From contig NZ_JAVIFX010000029.1 of assembly GCF_031157255.1 (NCBI RefSeq), positions 1 to 64,000 of the forward strand: a stretch of DNA of 64,000 nucleotides, read 5' to 3'. Positions 34,842 through 43,066 of the stretch are shown piece after piece (within the stretch, counting starts at the first letter, position 1; every line of letters starts with the position of its first letter). The notes under the pieces are model-generated. The model ran no database searches and was not told the DNA's origin. It saw nothing but the letters and a program-made list of their open reading frames with translations. A program made the position numbers and the translations under genes. The DNA is from Bradyrhizobium sp. LHD-71 (GTDB lineage Bacteria; Pseudomonadota; Alphaproteobacteria; Rhizobiales; Xanthobacteraceae).

Positions 34842-35648
34842 TCAGCCCTCGGTCTTCTTGATGAAGTCGAACAGCTCCCGCCGCAGCCTCAAGAATTCCG
34901 GATGCTCACGCGTGGTGAGTTGATCGCGCGGGCGCGGCAGATCAACCATCACCTCGATGCCGATACGGCCCGGATGCGGCAGCAGGCCAATCACCCGGTC
35001 GCCGAGATAGATTGCTTCCTCCAGGTCGTGCGTCACGAACAGCACGGTGGCGCCGCTGGCGGCGACCAGCGACAGCACTTCGTCCTGCAGTCCCTGCCGC
35101 GTCATCGCATCAAGCGCGCCAAACGGTTCGTCCATCAACAGCGCCACCGGATCCTGAGCGAGACAGCGCGCGATCTGCAGTCGCTGCTGCATGCCGCCGG
35201 ACATCTCCGCTGGATACTTCTCCGCATGATCGGGCAGACCGACCTTCGCCAGGAGCTCGGCGATGCGCGGCGCGCGCTTGGCCGAAGGGACGCCCGCGGC
35301 TTCGAGCGCCAACGACACATTGCCCGCCGCCGTGCGCCATGGAAGCAACGCCTTGCCGTAATCCTGAAAAATGATTGCAATGTCGCGGCGCGGTGCGGTC
35401 ATCTTTTTGCCGTCGAATGTCACCGCGCCGGCAGTCGGCTGATATAGCCCCGCCGCGAGCCGCAGCGCCGTGGTCTTGCCACACCCGGACGCGCCGATGA
35501 CGCAGACGAACTCACCACGACCGACCGTGAAGTTCAGATCGTCGACAATCACCTTGCCGCCGAGCTCGATCGTCGTCTGCGCGAACGTCATCATCGCGGA
35601 TCTCGCATTTGCCGCCGGAGCGGCTCGAGCGCTGTGAGTCATGGTCAC
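34842..35648 (-). CDS. ABC transporter ATP-binding protein (SsuB/TauB type)
   Basis: This 268-residue ATPase has Walker A GASGCGKTT, the ABC signature MSGGMQQRLQIARCLA, Walker B ALLMDEPFGALD and the switch His in FVTHDLEEA. It matches the nitrate/sulfonate/taurine group. The first start is a GTG at 35648 overlapping the regulator's stop (GTGA); an ATG lies two codons later. It energises the two permeases. The operon order is binding protein, GntR regulator, ATPase, permease, permease. Confidence 0.94.
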   Translation of the reverse strand: MTMTHSARAAPAANARSAMMTFAQTTIELGGKVIVDDLNFTVGRGEFVCVIGASGCGKTTALRLAAGLYQPTAGAVTFDGKKMTAPRRDIAIIFQDYGKALLPWRTAAGNVSLALEAAGVPSAKRAPRIAELLAKVGLPDHAEKYPAEMSGGMQQRLQIARCLAQDPVALLMDEPFGALDAMTRQGLQDEVLSLVAASGATVLFVTHDLEEAIYLGDRVIGLLPHPGRIGIEVMVDLPRPRDQLTTREHPEFLRLRRELFDFIKKTEG

Positions 35649-36349
35649 GATTTTTGACCTTTCTCGTCCGGATACACATAGCCGATCGTGCTCTTCAGGT
35701 GCGCCTCCAGCATTGCCGGCGCCCGGCGCTGGTCACGCGCCAGCACGCAATCGGCGAGATCGCGATGGGCCTGCACGAACGTTTTGCCGCTTTCGAACTT
35801 GCGCATCATCACGCGGCGGTAACGGTAGGCCTGATCATAAAGGTCGGAATGGGCGGCCAGCAGCCGAGGCGAGCCGCACGCTTCGAGCAGCGAGGTGTGG
35901 AAACGCTTGTGCAGCGTGTCGAACTCCTCGGCACCTTCGGTGAACTTCGAACCGGTGCGTTCCACATAACGCTGCATGCGGTGCAAGGCTGCGACAATGC
36001 CGGCTTCCCAGTCATCCTTGCCCTGCTTCATGGACAGGCACAGCGCCTCCTGTTCGACGATGATGCGCATACGGGTGATGTCGCGCAGATCCGTTTCACT
36101 GACGGGCGCGACGCGGAAGCCACGCTGCCCGAGCGCGATGACAAGCTGCCGCGCTGCCAGGCGCGAGAGCCCTTCCCGCACCGGCGTCGCGCCCATACCG
36201 TAGCCTTGCGCAAGATCCATGATGCCGAGCCGCGAACCGGGCGGCAGCCGCCCGGTGAGAATGTCGCGCTGAATCAACGCCGCCGCGCGCTCGCTCAGCG
36301 TGTCAGCCGTTTGGGCATCGACGGATTTCGCTAACGCGCGCGGCATCAC
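35645..36349 (-). CDS. GntR-family regulator with FCD domain
   Basis: This 234-residue regulator has an N-terminal winged helix (LIQRDILTGRLPPGSRLGIMDLAQGYGMGATPVREGLSRLAARQLV). An all-helical FCD ligand domain follows, with the conserved DLRDITRMRIIVEQEAL and DTLHKRFHTSLLEACGSPRLL. It probably senses an organic acid that is the substrate or product of the local catabolic genes. Unusually it sits inside the transporter operon, between the binding protein (7-bp gap) and the ATPase (4-bp overlap). AGGCGG precedes the GTG/ATG pair at 36349/36346. Confidence 0.93.
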   Translation of the reverse strand: MMPRALAKSVDAQTADTLSERAAALIQRDILTGRLPPGSRLGIMDLAQGYGMGATPVREGLSRLAARQLVIALGQRGFRVAPVSETDLRDITRMRIIVEQEALCLSMKQGKDDWEAGIVAALHRMQRYVERTGSKFTEGAEEFDTLHKRFHTSLLEACGSPRLLAAHSDLYDQAYRYRRVMMRKFESGKTFVQAHRDLADCVLARDQRRAPAMLEAHLKSTIGYVYPDEKGQKS

Positions 36350-36356
36350 GCCCGCC

Positions 36357-37283
36357 TCACTTCAGGATGAGCTTGGTCAGATCGAGATCGTTCTGCATCA
36401 GCTTCTGCTGCTTCATGACATCTACCCACCAGGCGAAATCCTGGGACTTGATCGTCGGCTCGGAATAGGCCGGCGGATTGAGCTTGACGATATCGATCGG
36501 CTGCTTGGTGAACTTTGAAATCGCCTCGGACGCTTTCTCGCGATTGGCGTTGACGATCTTCGCGCCCTCCGCGATGCCCTCCCGGAATTTCCTGATGATT
36601 TCCGGATTCTTTTCCGCCCAGTCGCGCGATGCCGCATAGAGAATGACCGGCTCGTTGCGGTTCAGCTCGGCGACGTATCGGAATGCGACAGATCCCGTTC
36701 CGGCATTGGTCATGCGCGTCACGAACGGTTCACCGGTCAGCACCGCATCGACCGCGCCAGACTTGAGAATGTCGTTCATGGTCGGAAACGAGACTTCGAC
36801 GAAGTTCACGCCCTTCGGGTCGACACCCTTGTCGACCAGCCATTTGACGAACAGCACGTGCAAGAATGCGCCTAGGCCAGGAGCGCCGACCTTCTTGCCG
36901 ACGAAGTCCTTTGGCTCCTTGAAGGTCACACCGGTCCGCCCGAACACGGAGGTCAGATTGGCGGTGCGCTCGTTCATGATTGACGCGCCGGCAACGGCGA
37001 CGAGGTCGAGACCGCCATCTGCCGCCTGCAGAAACACCGAAGTTGTCGGCCCGCCGATCTGAATCGAGTTGGACAGCAGCGCCGCCGGGATGTTCGAGTT
37101 GATGCCGATCAACACCATTTCCGCGTCCAGTCCAAGACGCTTGAAGATGCCCTCATCGATCGCGATCATTGCCGAGGCGCAGTCGCCGGTCGCTGTGCAG
37201 CCGATCTGCAGTTTTTGCTGGGCGTGGGCGCTGCCCGCCATCATCAGCGCAAGCAACGATGCAACGATCGCCCTGATCTTCAT
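36357..37283 (-). CDS. ABC transporter substrate-binding protein (NMT1/SsuA type)
   Basis: This 308-residue periplasmic protein has a signal peptide MKIRAIVASLLALMMAGSAHA. The NMT1/SsuA-type fold follows, with LQIGCTATGDCASAMIAIDEGIFKRLGLDAEMVLI, the GGPTTSVFLQAADGGLDLVAVAG loop, and GKKVGAPGLGAFLHVLFVKWL. It should deliver a small anionic or heterocyclic ligand to the ABC permeases encoded downstream. The start at 37283 has GGGAGGACC upstream. It is divergent from the FAH-family gene, so its regulator probably controls both. Confidence 0.9.
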   Translation of the reverse strand: MKIRAIVASLLALMMAGSAHAQQKLQIGCTATGDCASAMIAIDEGIFKRLGLDAEMVLIGINSNIPAALLSNSIQIGGPTTSVFLQAADGGLDLVAVAGASIMNERTANLTSVFGRTGVTFKEPKDFVGKKVGAPGLGAFLHVLFVKWLVDKGVDPKGVNFVEVSFPTMNDILKSGAVDAVLTGEPFVTRMTNAGTGSVAFRYVAELNRNEPVILYAASRDWAEKNPEIIRKFREGIAEGAKIVNANREKASEAISKFTKQPIDIVKLNPPAYSEPTIKSQDFAWWVDVMKQQKLMQNDLDLTKLILK

Positions 37284-37309
37284 CTCGGTCCTCCCCGATT
37301 TTCCTGCGC

Positions 37310-37339
37310 TTGACACGTCTTCTGAATTATCGATATTTT
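37310..37339 (+). promoter_or_regulatory. Putative sigma-70 promoter for the FAH-family gene
   Basis: TTGACA at 37310-37315 is a perfect -35 box. TATTTT at 37334-37339 follows after 18 bp. It lies in a markedly AT-rich island (37320-37360) between divergent genes. The -10 is a moderate match only. Confidence 0.45.
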
Positions 37340-37415
37340 TCTTTTTCATATATTTTTGTTTCGCGCAAGACATGGCTCGGACCAACAAGCCGCAACAACG
37401 ATGGGGGAAGCGCCG

Positions 37416-38402
37416 ATGAAACTCGCAACATTCAGGACAGGCGGGGCAGAGCGCATCGGGATGGTGCATGCGAACGACACGAAGGTGTTCGATCTTGCGA
37501 CCGCGGCAGAACGCGCAGGCCAGGCCGATCCCGCGTTCGCGTCGATGCTCTCATTGATCGACGGCGGGGAAAAGGCGTTGGATGCGGCACGCAACGCATT
37601 TGCGAGATCAGCAAGCGACGCCAGCCTCTCGTCGGACGTGTCGGCGGTCGAGATCCTGGCGCCGATCCCCGAGCCGCGGCAGATGCGCGACGGAATGTCC
37701 TTTCCCCTCCACATCCTGCAGGCGCCCAAAGGGCAGTTGCGGCTCGCTGCGCGTGCAAAGGGCGACATGGCGGAGCTTGCGCGGATCGACGCCGAGCCGC
37801 TCGGCGAACTGCCTGAAGTCTACCGCAAGGTGCCGATCTACTATATCACCAACCGCTTCAGCGTGCGCGGCACGAACACAACCGTGAAATGGCCGCGCTA
37901 CAGCCAGGTGATGGATTATGAACTGGAATTCGGCATCATTACCAAGAACAGGGGTGCGAACATCCCGGCGTCGAAGGCGAAAGACCACATTTTTGGCTAT
38001 ACCATCTTCAACGACTTCTCCGCACGCGACGCTCAACGCATCGAGATGGAGGGTCGGCTGGGTCCCGCGAAGGGCAAGAGCTTCGATGGAGGCAATGTGC
38101 TCGGGCCCTGGATCGTCACGCCGGACGAAATCGGTGATCCCTACAAGCTGAAGATGGAGGCCCGGGTCAACGGCGAAGTGCGCTGCTCCAGCATCAGCAG
38201 TGGTATGTTGTTTCCGTTCGAGGAGATCATCGCCCATGTCACCAAGGACGAGACGCTGGTGCCCGGCGAGTTCATCGGCTCAGGCACCGTCGGCGGCGGC
38301 TGCGGGCTCGAGATCGGGCGCTATCTCGAACATGGCGACATGATCGAGCTCGAAGTGGAGAAGATCGGCGTACTGAAGAACAGAGTGGAGCGGCAGGATT
38401 GA
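37416..38402 (+). CDS. Fumarylacetoacetate hydrolase-family protein
   Basis: This 328-residue protein has the FAH catalytic-domain features. It has an N-terminal segment MKLATFRTGGAERIGMVH, the metal-binding acidic motif in VMDYELEFGIITK (two Glu), FGYTIFNDFSARDAQ with the metal Asp, GKSFDGGNVLGPWIV, and GSGTVGGGCGLEIG at the end. These enzymes hydrolyse C-C bonds of acylpyruvates or related diketo acids. It starts at 37416 with GGGGGAAG upstream. It is the first gene of a rightward group with the cyclase gene and is divergent from the ABC binding protein. Confidence 0.9.
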   Translation: MKLATFRTGGAERIGMVHANDTKVFDLATAAERAGQADPAFASMLSLIDGGEKALDAARNAFARSASDASLSSDVSAVEILAPIPEPRQMRDGMSFPLHILQAPKGQLRLAARAKGDMAELARIDAEPLGELPEVYRKVPIYYITNRFSVRGTNTTVKWPRYSQVMDYELEFGIITKNRGANIPASKAKDHIFGYTIFNDFSARDAQRIEMEGRLGPAKGKSFDGGNVLGPWIVTPDEIGDPYKLKMEARVNGEVRCSSISSGMLFPFEEIIAHVTKDETLVPGEFIGSGTVGGGCGLEIGRYLEHGDMIELEVEKIGVLKNRVERQD

Positions 38403-38429
38403 TCGTCATTGCGAGGAACAAGGTAGCCT

Positions 38430-38510
38430 GTAGCCCGCATGAGCGAAGCGACATGCGGGGATGCTTGCTGGAGAGTCAGATCCCGGGGTCGCTTCGCTCG
38501 CCCGGGCTAC
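38430..38510. repeat. GTAGCCCGCATGAGC-type palindromic repeat, copy 2
   Basis: The left arm TGTAGCCCGCATGAGCGAAG begins at 38430 and runs to ATGCGGG at 38459. The right arm at 38482-38510 is a diverged inverse ending CGGGCTAC. It lies between the FAH-family and cyclase genes and matches the element at 14922-15012 in its left arm. Confidence 0.82.
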
Positions 38511-38529
38511 GGAGAGAGGACGACCCATC

Positions 38530-39306
38530 ATGGCGCGAAGACTGATCGACATCTCGGTGCCGCTGCAGAACGATGTGCCGGCCGATCCGCCGGGCGGACA
38601 TCCGACCATCGAATACATCGACCACAAGCAAAGCCTCGACAGCATGCTGCGCTTCTTCCCGGACTTGAAGCCGGAGCAACTGCCGGACGGTCAGGCATGG
38701 GCTGTCGAACGCATCAACCTGTCGACGCACAACGGCACACATCTCGATGCGCCCTGGCACTATCACCCGACCATGAACCACGGACAAAAGGCGTGGACCA
38801 TCGACGAGGTGCCGCTGGAGTGGTGCTATCAACCCGGCGTAAAGCTCGACTTCCGTCATTTTCCGGACGGCTATGCCGCAACTGCAACCGACGTCGAAAA
38901 CGAATTGAAGCGCATCGGCCATGAGCTGAAGCCGCTCAACATCGTCGTGGTCAACACCTCGGCCGGCGCGAAGTACGGGAGACAGGACTACGTCAACTCG
39001 GGCTGCGGCATGGGCTATGAAGCGACCATGTACCTGCTCGAGCGTGGCGTGCGCGTTACCGGCATTGACGGCTGGAGCTGGGACGCGCCGTTCGTGTTCA
39101 CCGCGAAGAAGTACGCCGAGACCAAGGATGCGAGCATTATCTGGGAAGGCCACAAGGCCGGCCGGCACATCGGCTACTCGCACATCGAGAAGCTGCACAA
39201 TCTCGAGCAGCTTCCCTCCACGGGCTTCATGGTGTCATGCTTCCCGGTGAAGATCGAACGTGCGTCGGCCGGCTGGTGTCGCGCGGTCGCGATCATCGAT
39301 GAGTGA
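38530..39306 (+). CDS. Cyclase-family metallohydrolase (kynurenine formamidase-like)
   Basis: This 258-residue protein of the cyclase family carries the metal motif STHNGTHLDAPWHY (HxGTHxDxPxH). It also has the upstream segment ISVPLQNDVPADPPGGHPT and a second conserved region AGVRVTG-like at RGVRVTGIDGWSWDAP. Family members are metal-dependent amidohydrolases such as kynurenine formamidase and isatin hydrolase. The substrate here is unknown. The start at 38530 has GAGAGGAC upstream at a somewhat long distance. The preceding palindrome separates it from the FAH-family gene. Confidence 0.9.
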   Translation: MARRLIDISVPLQNDVPADPPGGHPTIEYIDHKQSLDSMLRFFPDLKPEQLPDGQAWAVERINLSTHNGTHLDAPWHYHPTMNHGQKAWTIDEVPLEWCYQPGVKLDFRHFPDGYAATATDVENELKRIGHELKPLNIVVVNTSAGAKYGRQDYVNSGCGMGYEATMYLLERGVRVTGIDGWSWDAPFVFTAKKYAETKDASIIWEGHKAGRHIGYSHIEKLHNLEQLPSTGFMVSCFPVKIERASAGWCRAVAIIDE

Positions 39307-39481
39307 ATGCACACGAGCTTGGCATGCGACCCCGGCGATTGACCGGTTTGACAACGATTTTATGTCGTTTTGATCGATGCACGGGGCCGCCGCCAGGGCA
39401 GTTCCGGCTCGGAACAACAACACCAGCTTTCGCGTTGTCGAGGTGCGGCTCTCAACGGCCGCAACTCTCAAGGAGCGCGAG

Positions 39482-39748
39482 ATGCGTACGTTCTTTGGAA
39501 TGGTTCTGGGCTGCCTGCTGACCATCGCGGCCGTCTATGTGCATGACGTGTCGGCGACTTCGACGATCACATCAGGCACGACGGTCACATCAGGCACAAC
39601 GACAGGCCAGAGCCGCCCTGCCGAAAGCCGCCAAGCCGACCTCGATAACCGCCAGATCGTCAATTGGGACGTTGCCTCAAAGAAATGGAACAACGTGACG
39701 GATAACGTGCGCCAGGCGTGGAACAGGCTGACCGCGAGCGTGAGCTGA
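39482..39748 (+). CDS. Small membrane-anchored protein of 88 residues
   Basis: It starts at MRTFFGMVLGCLLTIAAVYV with AAGGAG 6 nt before the ATG. A single N-terminal hydrophobic helix is followed by a Thr/Ser-rich stretch (ATSTITSGTTVTSGTTTGQ). The C-terminus carries NRQIVNWDVASKKWNNVTDNVRQAWNRL. Such short exported proteins of unknown function occur in Bradyrhizobium-like genomes. The DNA at about 39566-39602 contains a near-exact tandem 17-bp unit (TCACATCAGGCACGACG) coding the Thr-rich part. Confidence 0.72.
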   Translation: MRTFFGMVLGCLLTIAAVYVHDVSATSTITSGTTVTSGTTTGQSRPAESRQADLDNRQIVNWDVASKKWNNVTDNVRQAWNRLTASVS

Positions 39749-39924
39749 GCTCGTCTTCGCGAGGGGGCAAAAATCCGCTCACTCTCACTTGTCCCGGCCA
39801 GGCAAACTGCAAGCCGGGACGCGTGATCCCAAGCAACAATGTGCTTTGCGGCGCGTCAACGTAGCCATTAAACTTTGCGGTTACGGATCGGCCCCGTGTT
39901 CGCGTCGCAGGGACGACCGTGTCC

Positions 39925-41559
39925 TCACGTTCCTGGACGCGCGACCTCGACTTCCTTGCTGGTGATGAACTCCAGCAGCACCGGCACACCTTCCTTGGTT
40001 TTTTCCATGCCGCGGCGGATCGCCGGCACGATGTCCTCAGGCTTGGTAACGCGCTCGCCGTGACCGCCAAAGGCGCGCGCCATCGCGGCATAATCGCCGG
40101 AGATGTCGGTGGAGCGATACTTGTCTGTCGAGATCGGCATCACCTTCAGTTCGATCGCCATGCTGAAGTTGTTCAACAGGATCGACATGATCGGGATACG
40201 CTCGCGCACCGCGGTTTCGAAATCCATGCCGGTGAAGCCGATCGCCGCATCACCCCAGACGTTGATGCAAAGTTTCTCGGGATGGGCGAGCTTCGCACCC
40301 ATCGCCAGACCAAGGCCGTAACCGAGTTGCGTGGTCTTGCCCCAACCGATGTAGGACAGCGGCTCGACCGATTTCCAGAACGGCGAGAGCTGGTCGCGCG
40401 GACTGCCGGCGTCGTGGGTGATGATGGTGTTCTTGATGTCCACCGTCTTCTGCAGGTCCCACAGCACCCGGTAAGGGTTGAGAGGCGCGTCGTTGCTGGT
40501 CAGCTTCGGCATCCACTTCGCCAGCCACTCTTCGTGCGAAGCGGCAATCTCGGCCGCCACCGGCTTGGCATCGCGATCGGCCTTCACCGTCTTGCCGACT
40601 TCCTCCAGCAACGCGTCGAGCACCAGCGCTGCGTCGCCGACAAGGCCGACCTTCGCCTCGACGTCCTTGTTGAGATGCGCCGGGTCGAGTGTCGAATGGA
40701 TGATGGTTTTGCCCTTCGGCATCGCGATGCCAAAGTTCGTCTCGGTGAACGAGCAGCCGATGCCGAAGATCACATCGGCATCGCTCAAGAACTTCGGCAC
40801 CGCGCGCGGCACCGCAAGCCCGCCGGAGCCCAGCGACAGCGGATGGGTTTCGGGAAATGACGACTTGCCACCAAGGCTGGTGGTCACCGGCATCGCCAGC
40901 CGCTCGGCGAGCTTCTTCAGTTGCGGCCATGCCTTGGCGTAGTGCACGCCCTGCCCTGCATACATCACCGGCCGCTTGGCGTTGACCAGCAATTCCGCGG
41001 CTCGCTTGATGTCCGCCGGATCGGCGCCATAGCGCGTGCGCAGCACCGGCGTGTAGTTCAAGGGCTCGGCCACCTCGTCATTCCAGGAGTCCGACGGAAT
41101 TTCGACGATCACCGGACCGCCGCGGCCGTTCTTCAGCTTGGTGAACGCACGACGGAAGATGTTGCAGACCTCGGAGGCCTGCCAGATCTGCTCTGAGCCC
41201 TTGGCGAACATCCGCATCGCCTGGGTGGAGTTGAAGTTCGGGTCGACCTGCGCCAGCCGGCGCGGATAGCCCATCGGCAGCACCAGCACCGGCACCGATT
41301 CGCCGTAGCATTGCGCGACGCCGCCCATGGCGTTCTCCGCTCCGGGGCCGTGCTGCATGCAGAACGCACCGATCTTATGGCCGGAGCTTAGCCGTGAAAT
41401 TGCATCGGCCATGTGAACGCCAATGCGCTCCTGCCGCACCATGATGGGGCGGATGTCCGCCGCTGCGGCGTATTCGATGAGATGATTGACGGGATAGCCG
41501 CAAAGGATCTCGATTCCTTCGCGCTTCATGATCTCCGCGATCGCTGCGCCAAGCTTCAT
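39925..41559 (-). CDS. Thiamine diphosphate-dependent enzyme (acetolactate synthase/decarboxylase-like)
   Basis: This 544-residue ThDP enzyme has the catalytic Glu in IMVRQERIGVHMADA near residue 40. It has the PYR-domain MQHGPGAENAMGGVAQCYG, a middle domain from about residue 190, and the ThDP/Mg2+ motif GDAAIGFTGMDFETAVRERIPIMSILLNN near 430. It resembles acetolactate synthase, benzoylformate decarboxylase and oxalyl-CoA decarboxylase families without matching one closely. A 2-keto acid is the expected substrate. The start at 41559 has GGGAGGACC upstream. It and the LLM gene upstream are both leftward. Confidence 0.9.
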   Translation of the reverse strand: MKLGAAIAEIMKREGIEILCGYPVNHLIEYAAAADIRPIMVRQERIGVHMADAISRLSSGHKIGAFCMQHGPGAENAMGGVAQCYGESVPVLVLPMGYPRRLAQVDPNFNSTQAMRMFAKGSEQIWQASEVCNIFRRAFTKLKNGRGGPVIVEIPSDSWNDEVAEPLNYTPVLRTRYGADPADIKRAAELLVNAKRPVMYAGQGVHYAKAWPQLKKLAERLAMPVTTSLGGKSSFPETHPLSLGSGGLAVPRAVPKFLSDADVIFGIGCSFTETNFGIAMPKGKTIIHSTLDPAHLNKDVEAKVGLVGDAALVLDALLEEVGKTVKADRDAKPVAAEIAASHEEWLAKWMPKLTSNDAPLNPYRVLWDLQKTVDIKNTIITHDAGSPRDQLSPFWKSVEPLSYIGWGKTTQLGYGLGLAMGAKLAHPEKLCINVWGDAAIGFTGMDFETAVRERIPIMSILLNNFSMAIELKVMPISTDKYRSTDISGDYAAMARAFGGHGERVTKPEDIVPAIRRGMEKTKEGVPVLLEFITSKEVEVARPGT

Positions 41560-41702
41560 GCCGGTCCTCCCGTTTCGTGTTTGACGATCTTTTGGCAAAG
41601 ATCGCTCGCCTGATCAATCTGGTGACCGGCTCACGTTATCGGCAAGAGCGGATGCGGTCCACGCAGCGGAACGCTAAGACTTGCGCGGAGTGAAAGTGGA
41701 TA

Positions 41703-41814
41703 GGGCCCCTGCGAAGCAGGAGCCCATACGCGGCAACGGTCATGTCGCGGAAAGCAGAGATTGCCTTCAGCCAATATACTCGGAGGATATCGGTTCCTGC
41801 TTTCGCAGGAACCG
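41703..41814. repeat. CCTGCGAAAGCAGG-type inverted-repeat element, diverged copy
   Basis: GGGCCCCTGCGAAGCAGGAG begins at 41703. A related inverse, ATCGGTTCCTGCTTTCGCAG, begins at 41789. About 60 bp lie between. The arms match the better-preserved element at 62804-62936. It fills the gap between the ThDP enzyme and LLM genes. Confidence 0.65.
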
Positions 41815-41817
41815 CAG

Positions 41818-42846
41818 CTACACCGTTGCGAGCGTGCGCTCGCCGATCGCGGGAGCGATCTCCTTCATGAAGAGCTGGAGACCGCGGTTCGAAAACTCGG
41901 CCGGCATCGGTCCGGTGCGGAAGCGCACGATCACCCCACCGATTCCCGTCCGTTGCAGCTCCGTGAACTCCTCCATCATGCTGTCGGGCGCCCCACACAG
42001 GACCTGCGGCGCCATGTTCGCATTGGCCTTCGCGACCTTCGCATCAAACTTCTCACTTTGCGCGGCGCGATAGACCTGCATCGCCTTGAAGTGTGGCATG
42101 CCCACTTCGTTGGCTTCCTTGTCGGTCGGAGCAAGAATTACTGTCCGCGCAACCCAGCATTTGGCGATCGCCTGATCGATCGAATCGGTGCTCAGTCCTG
42201 CCTCTTTCGCCGTCGTGCGATAGAGCTCAACGCTCTTCGCCGCAGCTTTCGCCGTCGCCGCCGCCATGATCACAGGCCGACCCTGGCGCGCCATCGCGCT
42301 CAGCGAACCGGGCGACGCGACGCTGCGCAGGATGGGCGGATGCGGCTTTGTGAACGGGCGCGGCCGCAGCATGCCGATTTCAAAGTTCCAGTACTTGCCG
42401 GCGTGCACAACCCGTTCGCCGTTCCAGCACTTGAGGATGATTTCCTCGATCTCCTCGAAGCGTTCCTGCGCGCTGTCCGGATCGATCTGGTAGCCGGCGT
42501 ATTCATGGGTATTGACGAGGCTGCCGCGGCCGAGGCCGACGATCAGCCGGCCCTTGCACAGATTGTCGATCAACGAGATCTGCTCGGCCATGCGCAGCGG
42601 GTGATAGAGGGACGTCTGCAGCACTGCGAAGCCGATCTTGATGCGGTTCGTCGCCATCGCGAGGCCCGCCGCAAACGTCGGCGGATCGACATAGACGCAA
42701 TTGCCGTCGAAGTGATGCTCGGCAAGAAAGACCGCATCCGCGCCGAGCTCCTCGGCCATCTGCGCCTCACGGATCGTCTCGTTGATGATCTGATGGTCCT
42801 TTGCTGGATCGCGCGCCTCGGGAAAAAGAAACACACCGATTTTCAT
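41818..42846 (-). CDS. LLM-class flavin-dependent oxidoreductase
   Basis: This 342-residue luciferase-like monooxygenase has MKIGVFLFPEARDPAKDH at the start, ELGADAVFLAEHHFDGNCVYVDPP, and the phosphate-site region AEQISLIDNLCKGRLIVGLGRGS. PRPFTKPHPPILRSVASPGS follows. It should oxidise an organic compound with FMNH2 and O2. The start at 42846 has GAGGGTGACG upstream. It is the first of a leftward pair with the ThDP enzyme gene and lies near the taurine-type transporter, so both may serve the same catabolic route. The substrate is not known. Confidence 0.88.
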   Translation of the reverse strand: MKIGVFLFPEARDPAKDHQIINETIREAQMAEELGADAVFLAEHHFDGNCVYVDPPTFAAGLAMATNRIKIGFAVLQTSLYHPLRMAEQISLIDNLCKGRLIVGLGRGSLVNTHEYAGYQIDPDSAQERFEEIEEIILKCWNGERVVHAGKYWNFEIGMLRPRPFTKPHPPILRSVASPGSLSAMARQGRPVIMAAATAKAAAKSVELYRTTAKEAGLSTDSIDQAIAKCWVARTVILAPTDKEANEVGMPHFKAMQVYRAAQSEKFDAKVAKANANMAPQVLCGAPDSMMEEFTELQRTGIGGVIVRFRTGPMPAEFSNRGLQLFMKEIAPAIGERTLATV

Positions 42847-43066
42847 CGTCACCCTCTTGTTCGGCCACATCTCGCGGCCTTCATTGGGCGCATCGGTGCC
42901 AGAAAAAGCCGCAAGGGAGAAGTGGCGTTGGCGGCTGGCTGCGATGGCGTTTTTGCAAGCTGTGATGAGGATTTACGCGCCAAAGCTGATCTTTGGGCGG
43001 ATCTCGCGTCCCGGCTCTTCGTTTGCATCGCTTTGCGGCAACCTCATCTGTGAGGTTGCGGCCATA

